DNA of 64,000 bases from Solwaraspora sp. WMMD406 (GCF_029626025.1 NZ_JARUBF010000001.1:3224001-3288000); one strand, 5' to 3'. Shown: positions 33,784 to 43,624, counted from the first letter of the stretch. A program made the numbers and translations. The notes: a model not told the origin generated them from the letters alone.

Positions 33784-35078
33784 TTCACGCCTCCGGCTAC
33801 CGTCTCGGCCATCGCCGCCCGCCAGGCAAAGCCCTGCGACCCGCGGTCCAACTGCGGCCAGAGCGACGGCAACTGGTCGCCGTGGCCGACACCGACGACC
33901 CGCCAGCCGCTCTCCTGCAGCGACAGGGCGGCGGCGCTGTGCGCCCGGTCGGCCTCGACGCGTTCGGCCGGGGTGAGATTCATCCAGGTGGAGCTGTCGA
34001 TCAGGACAGCGACGCAGGTCGTCCGGTTGCCGCGCAGCCCGGCCAGCAGCTCGGCCTCGGCAACGGTCAGCGCGCCCAACAGCGCCACGATCACCGAATT
34101 GTCGGACCGGCGGCGCACCTGCTCGACCAAGGTGGCGATGTCGCTACGCTGGCTGGCGGTGACGTCGGCCAGCTGATCCAGCAGCAGCCCGTCACCATCG
34201 GGCTCGGTCGCGTCGGTGTCGACGCCGATCTCGGTGACCAGACGCACCCGGTAGCCGGCGGTGCGGAAGTGCACCGCCGCGCTCGCCGCCGCGGCCACCG
34301 CCCACTCGAAGCTCGCGGTCGGACCCTCACCCCGGTGCGCGTACGCCCGGGTGTCCAACACCACCGTCGCCCGGCTTTCCCAGGGCTGCTCCTCCCGGCG
34401 CACCATCAGCTCACCGGTGCGGGCCGTGGACTTCCAGTGCACCCGGCGCAGGTCGTCACCACGTCGGTACTCACGCGTCGCCGAATCGTCCTCGCCGTGC
34501 ACCGCCACCGACCGCGCCCGGCTGTCACCCGAGCCGGTGTACTCGCCGGTCAGCCGGACCGACGGCAACGACACGACCTGCGGGATCACGGTCAGCTCGT
34601 CGACACTGGGAAACGCCCGGGTAAGCTCGCAGAGTCCGAACGGGTCGGTCAGCCGGACCACCAGCGGACCCACCTCGTAGCGTCCGCGCACGTCGGCACG
34701 GACCGTGTACGCCACCGAACTGGCCTGCTGGGCGCCGAGGCGTTCCAACACCACCCGGGGCCGGCTGCCCAGCGCGTACGGCAGCCGGTCCTCCAGCAGC
34801 AGCGTGCCGGTCGGCAGCCGGGACATGTTCTGCAGCCGCAGCACGATCCGGGCGTTGGAGCCCACCGGTACCCGGTGCGGTTCGAGCGACCGGGTACACG
34901 CCAGCTTGTACCGGCTGCGACCGACGTACACAGCGGCCAGCAACGGCAGCACGGCCAGCAGGATCGCCACCCGGAGCAGATCCTTCTCACCGAGGATCAG
35001 CGCGGACAACACCGCCGCGGCACCGGCCGCGAGGAACGACCGGCCACGGGTGGTGAGGCCGCGCAGCGCCTCGCGCAT
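33780..35078 (-). CDS. DUF58 domain protein
   Basis: A 432-aa protein. Two hydrophobic helices near the N-terminus (residues 15-50) anchor it, followed by a beta-rich segment with DVRGRYEVGPLVVRLTDPFG, and then the DUF58 core signature GEDDSATREYRRGDDLRRVH with WKSTARTGELMVRREE, a degenerate von Willebrand A-like fold (VVLDTRAYAH as the strand that would hold a metal site). It starts at ATG 35078, 4 nt after the moxR stop, and overlaps the transglutaminase gene by 4 nt. DUF58 proteins are the standard partners of MoxR ATPases. Confidence 0.9.
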   Translation of the reverse strand: MREALRGLTTRGRSFLAAGAAAVLSALILGEKDLLRVAILLAVLPLLAAVYVGRSRYKLACTRSLEPHRVPVGSNARIVLRLQNMSRLPTGTLLLEDRLPYALGSRPRVVLERLGAQQASSVAYTVRADVRGRYEVGPLVVRLTDPFGLCELTRAFPSVDELTVIPQVVSLPSVRLTGEYTGSGDSRARSVAVHGEDDSATREYRRGDDLRRVHWKSTARTGELMVRREEQPWESRATVVLDTRAYAHRGEGPTASFEWAVAAAASAAVHFRTAGYRVRLVTEIGVDTDATEPDGDGLLLDQLADVTASQRSDIATLVEQVRRRSDNSVIVALLGALTVAEAELLAGLRGNRTTCVAVLIDSSTWMNLTPAERVEADRAHSAAALSLQESGWRVVGVGHGDQLPSLWPQLDRGSQGFAWRAAMAETVAGGVK

Positions 35079-35082
35079 CTGC

Positions 35083-36150
35083 TCAACGCCCTCGCGTCTC
35101 GAAGGGGACCGGCGCGCCGTCGGTGCCGAACTGGCGAGCGTCGTAGCCGGTGGCGGGAGCCGGCCGCTGCCGTTCGTGCGGCAGCGGCAGCCGGTGCACC
35201 ATCTCGGCGATGATCGCGTCCGTCGTGCGCCGGGCCCGCTGCGCCTCGGCGGTGGGAATCAACCGGTGCGCCAACACCGGTACGGCGAGCACCTGCAGAT
35301 CGTCGGGCAGGACGTAATCCCGGCCCTCCAACGCGGCGACGGCCCGGGCGGTACGCAGCAGCTGCAGGGTCGACCGTGGCGACGCGCCGAGCCGCAGGTC
35401 GGGTGCCTCCCGGGTGGCGGTCACCAGGTCGACGGCGTACTGCTTGACCGGATCGGCGACGTGGATCTCCCGGACGGTGGCGATCAGCCGGCGGACGCCC
35501 GGGGCGTCGGAGACCGGCCGCAGCTGGTGGATCGGATCCACCGCGCCGTGCCCGTCGAGCATCGCCAACTCGGCACCGGGATCCGGGTAACCCATCGCGA
35601 TCCGGGCGGTGAACCGGTCCCGTTGCGCCTCCGGCAGGGGATAGGTCCCCTCCATCTCGATCGGGTTCTGAGTGGCGACCACCATGAACGGCGTCCGCAG
35701 CTCGTAGGTCGTCCCGTCGACTGTGACCTGCCGTTCCTCCATGCACTCCAGGAGCGCGGCCTGGGTCTTCGGCGAGGCCCGGTTGATCTCGTCACCGACC
35801 ACCAGGTTGGCGAAGACGGCCCCGGGTTTGAACTCGAAGTCGTGGTTGTCCTGGTTGTAGACGCTGACCCCGGTCACGTCGGACGGCAACAGGTCCGGGG
35901 TGAACTGGATTCGGCGGACGGAGCAATCGATCGACCGGGCCAGGGCCTTGGCGAGTTTGGTCTTGCCGACGCCGGGTACGTCCTCGATCAGCAGATGACC
36001 TTCGGCGAGCAGTACGGCGAGGGCGAGCCGAACCGTTGCGGTCTTGCCCTCGATGACCTGTTCGATGTTGGCCACGATGGCGTCGGTCACGGCGCGGAAC
36101 TCGTCATGGGGCATCGGAGCGCCCAGATCGTCCCAGATGTCTTGGGTCAC
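35083..36150 (-). CDS. MoxR-family AAA+ ATPase
   Basis: A 355-aa AAA+ ATPase thought to act as a chaperone for its DUF58/transglutaminase partners. Walker A is EDVPGVGKTKLAKAL (about residues 76-90), Walker B NLVVGDEINRASPKTQAALL, sensor 1 FMVVATQNPIEMEGTYPLPE, and the arginine-bearing EAQRDRFTARI follows. The C-terminal lid has the MoxR-type LGASPRSTLQLLRTARAVAA. The start is GTG 36150 behind gaggaggg. It is the first gene of a three-gene minus-strand operon. A TAGCCT -10 candidate lies on the minus strand at 36256-36261, next to a 34-bp tandem duplication. Confidence 0.93.
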   Translation of the reverse strand: MTQDIWDDLGAPMPHDEFRAVTDAIVANIEQVIEGKTATVRLALAVLLAEGHLLIEDVPGVGKTKLAKALARSIDCSVRRIQFTPDLLPSDVTGVSVYNQDNHDFEFKPGAVFANLVVGDEINRASPKTQAALLECMEERQVTVDGTTYELRTPFMVVATQNPIEMEGTYPLPEAQRDRFTARIAMGYPDPGAELAMLDGHGAVDPIHQLRPVSDAPGVRRLIATVREIHVADPVKQYAVDLVTATREAPDLRLGASPRSTLQLLRTARAVAALEGRDYVLPDDLQVLAVPVLAHRLIPTAEAQRARRTTDAIIAEMVHRLPLPHERQRPAPATGYDARQFGTDGAPVPFETRGR

Positions 36151-36270
36151 GACCCTCCTCCTCGTCGTACGGCGTCAGCGCCGGCCGGTCCGGCTACCCA
36201 CCGTGAAGTCCGTGGGAACCGTAACCACCCGCCGCACGGCTCCCACCCGCCTCTCAGGCTAACCATCTTT

Positions 36271-36338
36271 CCTTCATTCGCCATCCTGCGGATGCCGCCG
36301 CCTCCCTTCATTCGCCATCCTGCGGATGCCGCCGCCTC
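36271..36338. repeat. 34-bp perfect tandem duplication between moxR and the universal stress gene
   Basis: Two identical, adjacent 34-bp copies (36271-36304 and 36305-36338) start with ccttcattcgccatcctgcg. They lie in the 393-bp divergent gap 36151-36543, just upstream of a likely -10 box for moxR on the minus strand. No gene is seen in the gap. Because the copies touch, this is a duplication and not a CRISPR-like repeat/spacer pair. Confidence 0.92.
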
Positions 36339-36543
36339 CCCTCTCCAGGTCCATCGCATGGGCGCGCGAATGCCTGGCACGGACCAGCGCCCCGCTGTGG
36401 AATACGGCGACACGTGACCGGAGGTTCAGGGGATCTGGTCGTTCGACGGTATGAACCGGGCATCCCAGGGTAGGTGAACAGGCACCAACGGATCTGCCGT
36501 CCGCAGACAGCGTCCGCAGACGGGCAGGGAAGGAAGGAGCCGG

Positions 36544-37215
36544 ATGTCCACGGTCGGCTACGTCGCGATCGTCGTCGTGCTCTGGGTGCTGTCCGGAATC
36601 ACCGCCGCCGCCGTGTTCCTGACCCGCCGAGGTCAACGGGCCTGGTACTGGTACGTCCTCGGCGCAGTGCTGGGACTGCTGTTCGTGCCGATCGCGCTGG
36701 AGCGGGGATCCCGACCCACCGGTCGGGTGGAAAGCCGAACCGCCGACGAGCCGGTGGCGCGGCACCCCGGAACCGGGCCACGAGTGCTGGTCGGACTCGA
36801 CGGCTCAGCCGTGTCCGACCGCGCGCTGTCGGCCGTCGAGCACGGGCTGGCCGGGGACCCCGAAGAACTGATCCTGGTCACCGTCGTCGACGTGGCACAG
36901 GTCGATCCGGGGAACCGTACCGGGGACGAGTCGGAGCAGGTCGAGCAGGCGCGACGGCTCCTGGCCGACCGGGCCGACCAGGTCCGCGCGGCCACGCCTG
37001 GACGCGGACCCGCGACGACCACCATCGAGATCGTCACCGGACAGCCGGCCCGCGCGCTTCTCGACGTCGCGCGGACCCGCGCGGCCGACCTGATCGTCAT
37101 CGGACGTCGCGGCAGCGGGGTCTCCAACCGTCTGATGGGTAGCGTCGCGGACCAGGTGGTCCGGGAATCGACACGGTCGGTCCTGGTGGCCGGCGACGAC
37201 GCCAAGGACGCCTGA
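36544..37215 (+). CDS. Universal stress protein domain with N-terminal membrane anchor
   Basis: A 223-aa protein. Two hydrophobic helices (about residues 6-26 and 36-52) precede a UspA domain: [20 protein letters not shown] at its start and the ATP-binding pattern G-2x-G-9x-G(S) in [15 protein letters not shown] (about 185-200). Most Usp proteins are soluble, so the membrane anchor is unusual. ATG 36544 follows gaaggaagg. The Mrp antiporter operon starts 56 bp downstream on the same strand, which suggests a link between stress or energy sensing and ion homeostasis (inference). Confidence 0.87.
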   Translation: MSTVGYVAIVVVLWVLSGITAAAVFLTRRGQRAWYWYVLGAVLGLLFVPIALERGSRPTGRVESRTADEPVARHPGTGPRVLVGLDGSAVSDRALSAVEHGLAGDPEELILVTVVDVAQVDPGNRTGDESEQVEQARRLLADRADQVRAATPGRGPATTTIEIVTGQPARALLDVARTRAADLIVIGRRGSGVSNRLMGSVADQVVRESTRSVLVAGDDAKDA

Positions 37216-37271
37216 GTGAGCCACACCGACCCGGTCGCCGGGCAAGGGCGGCGAGTCGGCGGAGGTGTCCG

Positions 37272-40220
37272 TTGACGATGCTCGCGGTGCTGGTCATGCT
37301 GACCGGGCTCGCCGCGACCGTACCGTTGCTCACCCGCCTGCTCGGCCGCGACGCCGGATACCCGCTCGCCGCCGGCTACCTCGCCGGCTGCGCGTTGCTC
37401 GCGTCCCGCCTGCCCATGGTGCTCGACGGTGGGACGATCGCCGTCTCCGCCCGCTGGCTGCCCGACCTCGACATCGCCTTCGCGTTGCGGATGGACGGGC
37501 TGGCGATGGTCTTCGGACTGCTCGTCCTCGGCGTCGGCGCCCTCATCATGGGCTACTGTCCGCGCTACCTGACCCCGGACAGCCGGTGGACCGGCCTCTA
37601 CACGCTGCTGACCCTGTTCACCGCCGCCATGCTCGGGCTGATCTTCGCGGCTGACCTGCTGCTGCTGTTCCTCTTCTGGGAACTGACCACCGTCTGCTCG
37701 TTCTTCCTGATCGGCCTGGCCAGCCCGGCGGCCGCTCGACCCGCGACCCGGGCACTGTTGGTCACCGCCGGTGGTGGGCTGGCGCTGCTCGCCGCGGTGG
37801 TGGTGCTGATCGTCACCCAGGGCACCAGCGATCTGACCACCATCCTGGCGTACCCGCAGCGGTTGCTGTCGTCACCGGCGGCGTGGGTCGTCGGCGCCCT
37901 GCTGATCGTCGCCGCGTTCACCAAGTCCGCACAGTTCCCGTTTCATTTCTGGTTGCCCAGCGCGATGGTGGCGATCACCCCGGTCAGCGCCTATCTGCAC
38001 GCGGCGACCATGGTGAAAGCCGGAATCTACCTGCTGATCCGCTTCTCGCCGGTGTACGCCGCAGAAGTCGCGTGGACCGTCGTACTGGTCCTCGGCGGCC
38101 TGGGCACCGCGCTGCTCGGCGCGTTTCTCGCCCTGCGTCAGCACGACCTCAAGGCGTTGCTGGCGTATTCGACGGTGAGCCAACTCGGCCTGTTGGTGGC
38201 GGTGATCGGTGTCGGAACACCGGCCGCGCTCGCCGCCGCCATCCTGCACACGGTCGCCCACGCGTTGTTCAAGGCAACCCTGTTCATGCTGGTCGGCATC
38301 ATCGACCGGGAAGCCGGCAGCCGCGACATCAGGGAACTGTCGGGGCTCCGCCGAGTGATGCCGGTGACGGCGACCCTGACCAGCCTGGCCGCGATGTCCA
38401 TGGCCGGCCTGCCGCCGCTGCTCGGATTCGTCAGCAAGGAAGCCATCTTTGAAGCGTTGATCAAAACCGGGATCGATCCGTGGCTGACTCCGACCGCCGA
38501 GATCCTGGCGGTGTCGGCGTCGGTGCTCACCTTCGCCTACGGAGCCAGAATCGTCCACCAAACCTTCGCCGGCCCCACCCGCCAGCCTGACCTGTACGAG
38601 CCGGCCTGGTCGTTTCTCGCCCCAGCGGCGGTCGCGGCGCTGCTCAGCGTGGTGCTCGGACCGGCCGCCGCCCTACTCGGCCCGCTGATCGACCAGGCCA
38701 CCGAGGACGCCCGGCCGGGCGGCGAAGCACCCTACGTGGCGTTCTGGCATGGCTTCACGCCAGGGCTGTGGCTCTCCGTGCTGACCGTGACCCTCGGTCT
38801 GCTGCTCTTCATCGCCCGGGACCGGGTGGAGCGGGTGGTGCAAAGCGTTCGACTCGCCCCGCCCGGAGCCCAGCTGTTCGACCATGGCTACGCCGGCCTG
38901 CTCCGGATCGGCCGGCTGGTGGGTGAGCCGTCCCGGTACAGCTCACCCGCCGCGCATCTGTTCCGGCCGGTGCTGGCCCTCGTGCTGCTCGGTGCCGTGG
39001 GAGTCCACGGTCTCGCCGCACTGCCGGCGTGGCCGGCCGGTCGTACCGGTACGGGAGACTGGCCGGTTCTGGTGCTGTTGGCCGTCGCGCTCGGCGGCAT
39101 CGTGCTGGTGCGCTCCGCGCTGGCCGCGATCGGGCTGCTGGGACTGGTCGGTCTGCTGGTGGCGACGTGGTTCCTCCTCGCCGGCGCGCCGGACGTGGCG
39201 TTGACCCTGATGCTGGTGGAGGTGCTGACCGCCGTCGTCGGCATGCTGGTGCTGCGCCGGCTCCCGGCCCGGCTGCCCGGTGCCCGGTTCCAGCCGGTCA
39301 GCGCCTTCGCCGGTGCCCTGGCGATCGGCGCGGGGGTGGTCGCCGCCGCCGCGACCATCGGCCTCACCGGCCGGCGGGAACTCTCCGTCGCCGGTGACTA
39401 CTTCCTGCGCAACGCGGAGCCGGCCACCGGCGGCAGCAACGTGGTCAACGTGATCCTGGTCGACTTCCGGGCCCTGGACACCCTGGGCGAAGCGGCAGTG
39501 CTGACCGCGGTGGCGCTCGGGCTGGTCGGCCTGTTCCGGGTGGGCGGTGACCGGACCGGGCCCGACCGGGGCAGGCCGGGTGGTGCCGGTGCCCATGCCG
39601 GCGCCAGCGAGGTGGTCGCGTCGTCGCGACCGTCGCGGTCGGGCGCGATCCCGCCGGACCTCGTACTGTGGTTCGCGCACCGGCTGCTCGCCCCGGTCAT
39701 GCTGATCGTCTCGGCGTACCTGTTCCTGCGCGGACACGACGAACCCGGCGGTGGATTCATCGCCGCGCTGGTCGCCGGGATCGCGATGGGTCTGGGGCAA
39801 CTCGCCGCGGCCGGCGCCCGTCTGCCGCTGCTCGGCCGGCTGCGGCCCCGGGTGCCGATCGCCGCGGGTCTGCTGCTCTGCCTGGCGGTCGGCCTGCAGC
39901 CGATCGCGGCCGGCGCGCCGATGCTGACCCCTCAGTACTCCCCGAACCTGTGGCTCTTCGGGTTCAGCCTCACTCCGGTGACGATCTTCGACGTGGGGGT
40001 GTATCTGATGGTGCTAGGGCTGATCGCCGCCGCCATGAGCCGACTCGGCGCCGTCGACATCGTCCCGGCCGACGACGGTGCCGTCCCGGCCGGCGATGAC
40101 GCTGCGGCGGCTGATCACGGTGCAACGGCGGCTGATGACGGTGCTGCGGCGGCTGATGACGGTGCCGCAGCGGCCGGCAGCGGTGCCCGGCCGGCTGCGG
40201 GGGAGGTGCCCGGCCGATGA
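37272..40220 (+). CDS. mrpA: Mrp cation/H+ antiporter subunit A with fused subunit B domain
   Basis: A 982-aa membrane protein. Residues 1-760 are the complex-I-like MrpA (NuoL/ND5 fold) with the conserved membrane Glu in [18 protein letters not shown] and Lys/His in [15 protein letters not shown] plus [17 protein letters not shown]. Residues 795-930 are an MrpB domain ([20 protein letters not shown], then [18 protein letters not shown]), so no separate mrpB exists. TTG 37272 is 5 nt after ggaggt and is the best start; ATG 37278 is the alternative. The last 50 residues are an Asp/Ala-rich tail from a 21-bp tandem repeat. It overlaps mrpC by ATGA. Confidence 0.93.
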   Translation: MTMLAVLVMLTGLAATVPLLTRLLGRDAGYPLAAGYLAGCALLASRLPMVLDGGTIAVSARWLPDLDIAFALRMDGLAMVFGLLVLGVGALIMGYCPRYLTPDSRWTGLYTLLTLFTAAMLGLIFAADLLLLFLFWELTTVCSFFLIGLASPAAARPATRALLVTAGGGLALLAAVVVLIVTQGTSDLTTILAYPQRLLSSPAAWVVGALLIVAAFTKSAQFPFHFWLPSAMVAITPVSAYLHAATMVKAGIYLLIRFSPVYAAEVAWTVVLVLGGLGTALLGAFLALRQHDLKALLAYSTVSQLGLLVAVIGVGTPAALAAAILHTVAHALFKATLFMLVGIIDREAGSRDIRELSGLRRVMPVTATLTSLAAMSMAGLPPLLGFVSKEAIFEALIKTGIDPWLTPTAEILAVSASVLTFAYGARIVHQTFAGPTRQPDLYEPAWSFLAPAAVAALLSVVLGPAAALLGPLIDQATEDARPGGEAPYVAFWHGFTPGLWLSVLTVTLGLLLFIARDRVERVVQSVRLAPPGAQLFDHGYAGLLRIGRLVGEPSRYSSPAAHLFRPVLALVLLGAVGVHGLAALPAWPAGRTGTGDWPVLVLLAVALGGIVLVRSALAAIGLLGLVGLLVATWFLLAGAPDVALTLMLVEVLTAVVGMLVLRRLPARLPGARFQPVSAFAGALAIGAGVVAAAATIGLTGRRELSVAGDYFLRNAEPATGGSNVVNVILVDFRALDTLGEAAVLTAVALGLVGLFRVGGDRTGPDRGRPGGAGAHAGASEVVASSRPSRSGAIPPDLVLWFAHRLLAPVMLIVSAYLFLRGHDEPGGGFIAALVAGIAMGLGQLAAAGARLPLLGRLRPRVPIAAGLLLCLAVGLQPIAAGAPMLTPQYSPNLWLFGFSLTPVTIFDVGVYLMVLGLIAAAMSRLGAVDIVPADDGAVPAGDDAAAADHGATAADDGAAAADDGAAAAGSGARPAAGEVPGR
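40104..40166 (+). repeat. In-frame 21-bp minisatellite in mrpA
   Basis: Three 21-bp units (40104-40124, 40125-40145, 40146-40166) differ at only a few positions and encode AADDGAA-type heptads at the C-terminus of the MrpA/B fusion. The unit length keeps the frame. Confidence 0.85.
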
Positions 40221-40714
40221 TCGTGGCACTGATGATCGGCCTGCTCACCGCTGCCGGGGTGTATCTGATCCTGCACCGTGGACTGATCCGGGTGATCATC
40301 GGATTCGTTCTGCTCGGACACGCGGTCAACATCCTGCTGATCGCCGCCGGCGGCCTCCATCGACGGGAAGCCCCGTTCGGCGAGTCGGACCTGAGCGAGG
40401 CCGCCGATCCGCTGCCACAGGCCTTCGCGCTGACCGCGATCGTGATCACTTTTGGCATCACCATCTATCTGTTGGGCCTGGCCCTCGCCCACCGGCCCGA
40501 TCCGTACTGCCCGGACCTGGAGCTGGGTGAACCCGGCCCGGACGCCGACGGTCGGCCCACCGATCGCGGTTCCGGTCCGGAGCCGGTGCTGACGGCACCG
40601 GACGTGACCGCCGACGATCCCGCCGACTCGGCGGCCGACGACGTCCGCCGCGCTCGCCCGGCCGACGACGTCCGCCGCGCTCGCCCGGCCGACGGCGCGG
40701 AGCGCGCGTCATGA
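40217..40714 (+). CDS. mrpC: Mrp antiporter subunit C
   Basis: A 165-aa NuoK-like subunit with three transmembrane helices (residues 1-20, 27-48, 72-93). Conserved elements are [32 protein letters not shown] and [20 protein letters not shown]. Residues 100-165 form a hydrophilic acidic tail not present in typical 110-125-aa MrpC, ending in a duplicated DDVRRARPA (27-bp repeat at 40637-40690). It overlaps both neighbours by ATGA. Confidence 0.92.
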   Translation: MIVALMIGLLTAAGVYLILHRGLIRVIIGFVLLGHAVNILLIAAGGLHRREAPFGESDLSEAADPLPQAFALTAIVITFGITIYLLGLALAHRPDPYCPDLELGEPGPDADGRPTDRGSGPEPVLTAPDVTADDPADSAADDVRRARPADDVRRARPADGAERAS

Positions 40715-42363
40715 ACTCCACCCTGCTGGTGCTGCCGATCGCGCTGCCGCTGGTGCTGGCGGGACTGTTGCTGGCGGCGCCGTACCGGCTGGTGGTGCAC
40801 CGGGTCGCCGGCATCGCCACCAGCGCCGTGATCGGGGGGTACGCGGTGGTGCTGGTCATCGCGACCAGCGACGGCACGGTGTTCGCCGAACGGATCGGCG
40901 ACTGGCCGGCCGGTATCGCCATCACCCTGGCGGCGGACACCTTCAGCGCGCTGATGATCGCGGTGACCGCAGCAGTAAGCCTGACCTACGGGGTGTTCGC
41001 CAGCGGCTCGGGTGACGACCGCCGTCCGTACCTGGTGCCGCTGTCGCTGACGATGTCCGCTGGCGCGTACGGTGCGTACCTCGCCGCCGACCTGTTCAAC
41101 CTCTTCGTCATGGTCGAGGTCATGCTGGTGCCGTCGTACGTGCTGTTGACGACCGGCGGCGGCCGGCGGCGGATCGTCGCGGGCCGGGTGTACGTCACCG
41201 TGAACCTCCTGGCGTCGACGATCTTCCTGGCCGGTGTCGGCCTGATCTACGCCGTCGCCGGCACCGTCAGCCTCGCCGAACTGGCCGGTGCCGCCGCCGG
41301 TTCATCGGCCGGTTCTCCCGCCGGTTCTTCCGCCGTGGCCCTGGCCGGTGCTGTCGTGTTGCTTGCCCTCGCCATCAAGTCAGCGCTGGTGCCGTTGCAC
41401 AGTTGGCTACCGCGTAGCTACCCGTATGCGCCGCCAGCGGTGACCGCCCTCTTCTCCGGCATCCTCACCAAGGTCGGGGTGTACGCGATCGTCCGGATCG
41501 TCGCCGTCATGTACGACGGGGCGACCGACTACGGCTGGCTGATCGGGGCGGTCGCCGTGGTCACCATGGTGGTCGGCGTGCTCGGGGCGCTCGGTGAGTC
41601 GTCGATCCGATCGGTGCTGGCGTTCCACATGGTCAGCCAGGTCGGCTACGTCCTGATCGGGCTGGCTTTGTTCAGTCCCGCCGCGCTGACCGCTGCCGTT
41701 TTCTTCCTGGTGCAGTACATCCTGGTCAAGTCCGCGTTGTTCCTCTGCGCCGGAGCGGTGGTGGTCGGCTACGGTACGGACCGACTGGACCGACTGGGTG
41801 GACTGGCCTGGCCGCACCGGTTGCTCGGGTTGGCGTTCGCCACCGCCGGGCTGTCGCTGGCGGGCATGCCACCCTTCTCCGGCTTCGTCGGCAAGTTCCT
41901 GATCCTGCGAGCGGCAACGGAGCAGGGCAGCTATCTGATCATGGTGGTGGCACTGGTGGTGAGCCTGGGCACCTTGATATCCATGATCAAGGTCTGGGAT
42001 CTGGCGTTCTGGGGCGAGCCGCCCGATGAGCTACCGGAATCGGGCCGGCCGGCCCACGGCCACGCGGCGGAGTCGAGCCAGCGGGGTCCGGACGCCGAGC
42101 CAGGTGCCGATGCCGAGCCGGGTGCCGATGCCGAGCCGGGTCCGGACGCCGAGCCGGCCGCGTCGGCTACCGGGGTCGCGGTCGTCGCCCCGGCCCGTAC
42201 GGCGGCCCGCGTCGGCCTGCGTCTGACCGTGCCCGCGCTGGCGCTCGCCGGGCTCAGCCTGCTGCTCGGCCCGGCCGCCCAACCGCTGCTCGACCTCGCC
42301 ACCACCGCCGCCGACGGGCTGGTCGACACCAGCCGGTACGTCGAGGCGGTGACCCGTCGATGA
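40711..42363 (+). CDS. mrpD: Mrp antiporter subunit D
   Basis: A 550-aa NuoM/N-like antiporter core with about 14 transmembrane helices. Key residues are the Glu in DLFNLFVMVEVMLVPSYVLL and the Lys/His in AIKSALVPLHSWLPRSYPYA plus LFSGILTKVGVYAIVRI. A hydrophilic loop at residues 440-490 between late helices contains four 18-bp DNA repeats (42091-42159) that encode DAEPGA units; this loop is much longer than in common MrpD. It overlaps mrpC and mrpE by ATGA. Confidence 0.93.
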   Translation: MNSTLLVLPIALPLVLAGLLLAAPYRLVVHRVAGIATSAVIGGYAVVLVIATSDGTVFAERIGDWPAGIAITLAADTFSALMIAVTAAVSLTYGVFASGSGDDRRPYLVPLSLTMSAGAYGAYLAADLFNLFVMVEVMLVPSYVLLTTGGGRRRIVAGRVYVTVNLLASTIFLAGVGLIYAVAGTVSLAELAGAAAGSSAGSPAGSSAVALAGAVVLLALAIKSALVPLHSWLPRSYPYAPPAVTALFSGILTKVGVYAIVRIVAVMYDGATDYGWLIGAVAVVTMVVGVLGALGESSIRSVLAFHMVSQVGYVLIGLALFSPAALTAAVFFLVQYILVKSALFLCAGAVVVGYGTDRLDRLGGLAWPHRLLGLAFATAGLSLAGMPPFSGFVGKFLILRAATEQGSYLIMVVALVVSLGTLISMIKVWDLAFWGEPPDELPESGRPAHGHAAESSQRGPDAEPGADAEPGADAEPGPDAEPAASATGVAVVAPARTAARVGLRLTVPALALAGLSLLLGPAAQPLLDLATTAADGLVDTSRYVEAVTRR

Positions 42364-42851
42364 CTCGCCTGCCGTACCGCTCCGGAACGGGCCCGACCCG
42401 GCGGCGATGGCGGAGCTTGCCGCGCCGGGTGGTGTGGCGGTCCGGACGGGTGCTGCGCTTCCTCGGCTACTTCACGGCCCGGTTGGTGATCGCCAATCTG
42501 GTCGTCGCCCGGGAGATCGTGACTCCGGGCAGCGGGTTGTCTCCGGGAATCGTCGAGTTCCCGCTGCGTACCCGGACCCGCAGCGAGGTCGTGCTGATGG
42601 CGCTCGCGGTCGGTCTGACCCCCGGTACGTTGACCGTCGCGATTCGCGAGGAGCCGCCGACCCTGTACGTGCACGGCATGCATGCCGAGGACCCGGCCCG
42701 TTTCCGTGCCGAACTCAGCCGTCTCCAGGAATGGATGCTGCCGGCGTTGCGGCCGGTGGCCGATGATGCCGATCCGGCGGCGGGTGCCGATGATGCCGAT
42801 CCGGCGGCGGGCGCGGCCGAGCCCGGCCCTGCGTGGGAGGGTCCCCGATGA
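42360..42851 (+). CDS. mrpE: Mrp antiporter subunit E
   Basis: A 163-aa small subunit. It has one to two membrane helices (RVLRFLGYFTARLVIANLVV) and the MrpE signatures PGIVEFPLRTRTRSEVVLMA, VGLTPGTLTVAI and LYVHGMHAEDP. The C-terminal 25 residues hold a duplicated DDADPAAGA from a 27-bp repeat (42762-42815). It overlaps mrpD and mrpF by 4 nt. Confidence 0.92.
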   Translation: MTRLPYRSGTGPTRRRWRSLPRRVVWRSGRVLRFLGYFTARLVIANLVVAREIVTPGSGLSPGIVEFPLRTRTRSEVVLMALAVGLTPGTLTVAIREEPPTLYVHGMHAEDPARFRAELSRLQEWMLPALRPVADDADPAAGADDADPAAGAAEPGPAWEGPR

Positions 42852-43105
42852 GCCCGCTCGATCTGGTACTCGGCGTGCTGGCCCTGGCCATGCTCGCGGC
42901 GATCGTCCGCTTGATCATCGGACCGACCGACGCGGACCGGGCCGCCGCCGTCGACTTCGGATTCTTCGTGTTCATCGCGGCGGTCGCGGTGCTCGCCGCG
43001 CGGCTGCGGACCGCCGCGTTGCTCGACATCGTGCTCACCGCCACCCTGGTCGGGTTCCTGGCCACGGTAGCGCTCGCCCGGCTCGTGGAACGGAGAAGTC
43101 GTTGA
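42848..43105 (+). CDS. mrpF: Mrp antiporter subunit F
   Basis: An 85-aa protein with three transmembrane helices, the usual length. It contains VRLIIGPTDADRAAAVDFGF, typical of MrpF, and a C-terminal helix LLDIVLTATLVGFLATVALA. The start is ATG 42848, overlapping the mrpE stop (ATGA); an earlier in-frame GTG lies inside mrpE. Confidence 0.93.
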   Translation: MSPLDLVLGVLALAMLAAIVRLIIGPTDADRAAAVDFGFFVFIAAVAVLAARLRTAALLDIVLTATLVGFLATVALARLVERRSR

Positions 43106-43476
43106 CCGGATGGGACCTGCTCGCCGGCGCGTTTCTCGGCACCGGCACCCTGCTGATCGCGATCACCGCGCTCGGGATGCTGCGGCTACCCGACATCTAC
43201 AACCGGATGAACGCCGTCGCGAAGGCGGCCAGCCTGGGCCTGATCATGATCTTGCTCGGCGTACTCGTGCTGATCCCCAGTCCGCGTACCGCCGTGGTCA
43301 TCGTCCTGGCCATCCTGCTGCAGATGATCACCGCTCCGGTCGGCGGGTACGCGTTGGCCAGGGCCGCGTACCGATCCGGCACGCCGATGGCGCCGGAGAG
43401 CCGGTTCGACGCCCTGGCCACCGGTACGCCCCCCGATGCGGTGGAGAGTCGGCCCGGCTCGTCGCCGCCACCCTGA
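43102..43476 (+). CDS. mrpG: Mrp antiporter subunit G
   Basis: A 124-aa protein with three transmembrane helices: LLAGAFLGTGTLLIAITALG, then the conserved LRLPDIYNRMNAVAKAASLG and a last helix MITAPVGGYALARAAYR. The start is TTG 43102, which overlaps the mrpF stop (TTGA) and lies 5 nt after a ggaga; no ATG or GTG fits. It is the final gene of the Mrp operon, which exports Na+ (and other monovalent cations) in exchange for protons. Confidence 0.9.
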   Translation: MTGWDLLAGAFLGTGTLLIAITALGMLRLPDIYNRMNAVAKAASLGLIMILLGVLVLIPSPRTAVVIVLAILLQMITAPVGGYALARAAYRSGTPMAPESRFDALATGTPPDAVESRPGSSPPP

Positions 43477-43510
43477 GGGCGGTGGGCGGAACATCGGTTG
43501 CGGCGGGGGG

Positions 43511-43516
43511 TACACT
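43511..43516 (+). promoter_or_regulatory. -10 box TACACT of the leuS leader transcript
   Basis: TACACT ends 6 nt before ATG 43523, so the start of transcription should fall on that ATG. A weak -35 (ggaaca, 43488-43493) lies 17 bp upstream. Confidence 0.65.
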
Positions 43517-43522
43517 ACCGGC

Positions 43523-43561
43523 ATGGCCGGCGCCTTCCTGCTCCTTCCCCGGCCGTGCTGA
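43523..43561 (+). CDS. leuS leader peptide with three Leu codons in a row
   Basis: A 12-codon leaderless ORF, MAGAFLLLPRPC, ends at TGA 43559-43561. Codons 6-8 (43538-43546) are ctg, ctc, ctt, all Leu. It lies 141 bp before leuS and upstream of a terminator. This is the arrangement of classical ribosome-mediated attenuation: low charged tRNA-Leu would stall the ribosome on these codons and change downstream folding. Attenuation of leuS has been predicted for some Streptomyces in comparative genomics; I did not check any published alignment. Confidence 0.75.
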   Translation: MAGAFLLLPRPC

Positions 43562-43624
43562 TCCGCTAGCGAGCGATCCGACCGAGCCGATCTCCGGCTA
43601 TCGATCCTCGGGCGGCAGCACGGC
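43552..43624 (+). promoter_or_regulatory. Long-range RNA pairing in the leuS leader
   Basis: gccgtgctg (43552-43560), covering the end of the leader peptide, is perfectly complementary to cagcacggc (43616-43624), which stands directly before the terminator stem. A ribosome translating the peptide would block this pairing. Whether it helps or prevents the terminator cannot be told by eye. Confidence 0.5.

Noticed and set aside
36271-36338. Two 34-bp repeats as a CRISPR repeat pair
   Set aside because: The copies are adjacent without a spacer, and the locus has no cas gene near it.
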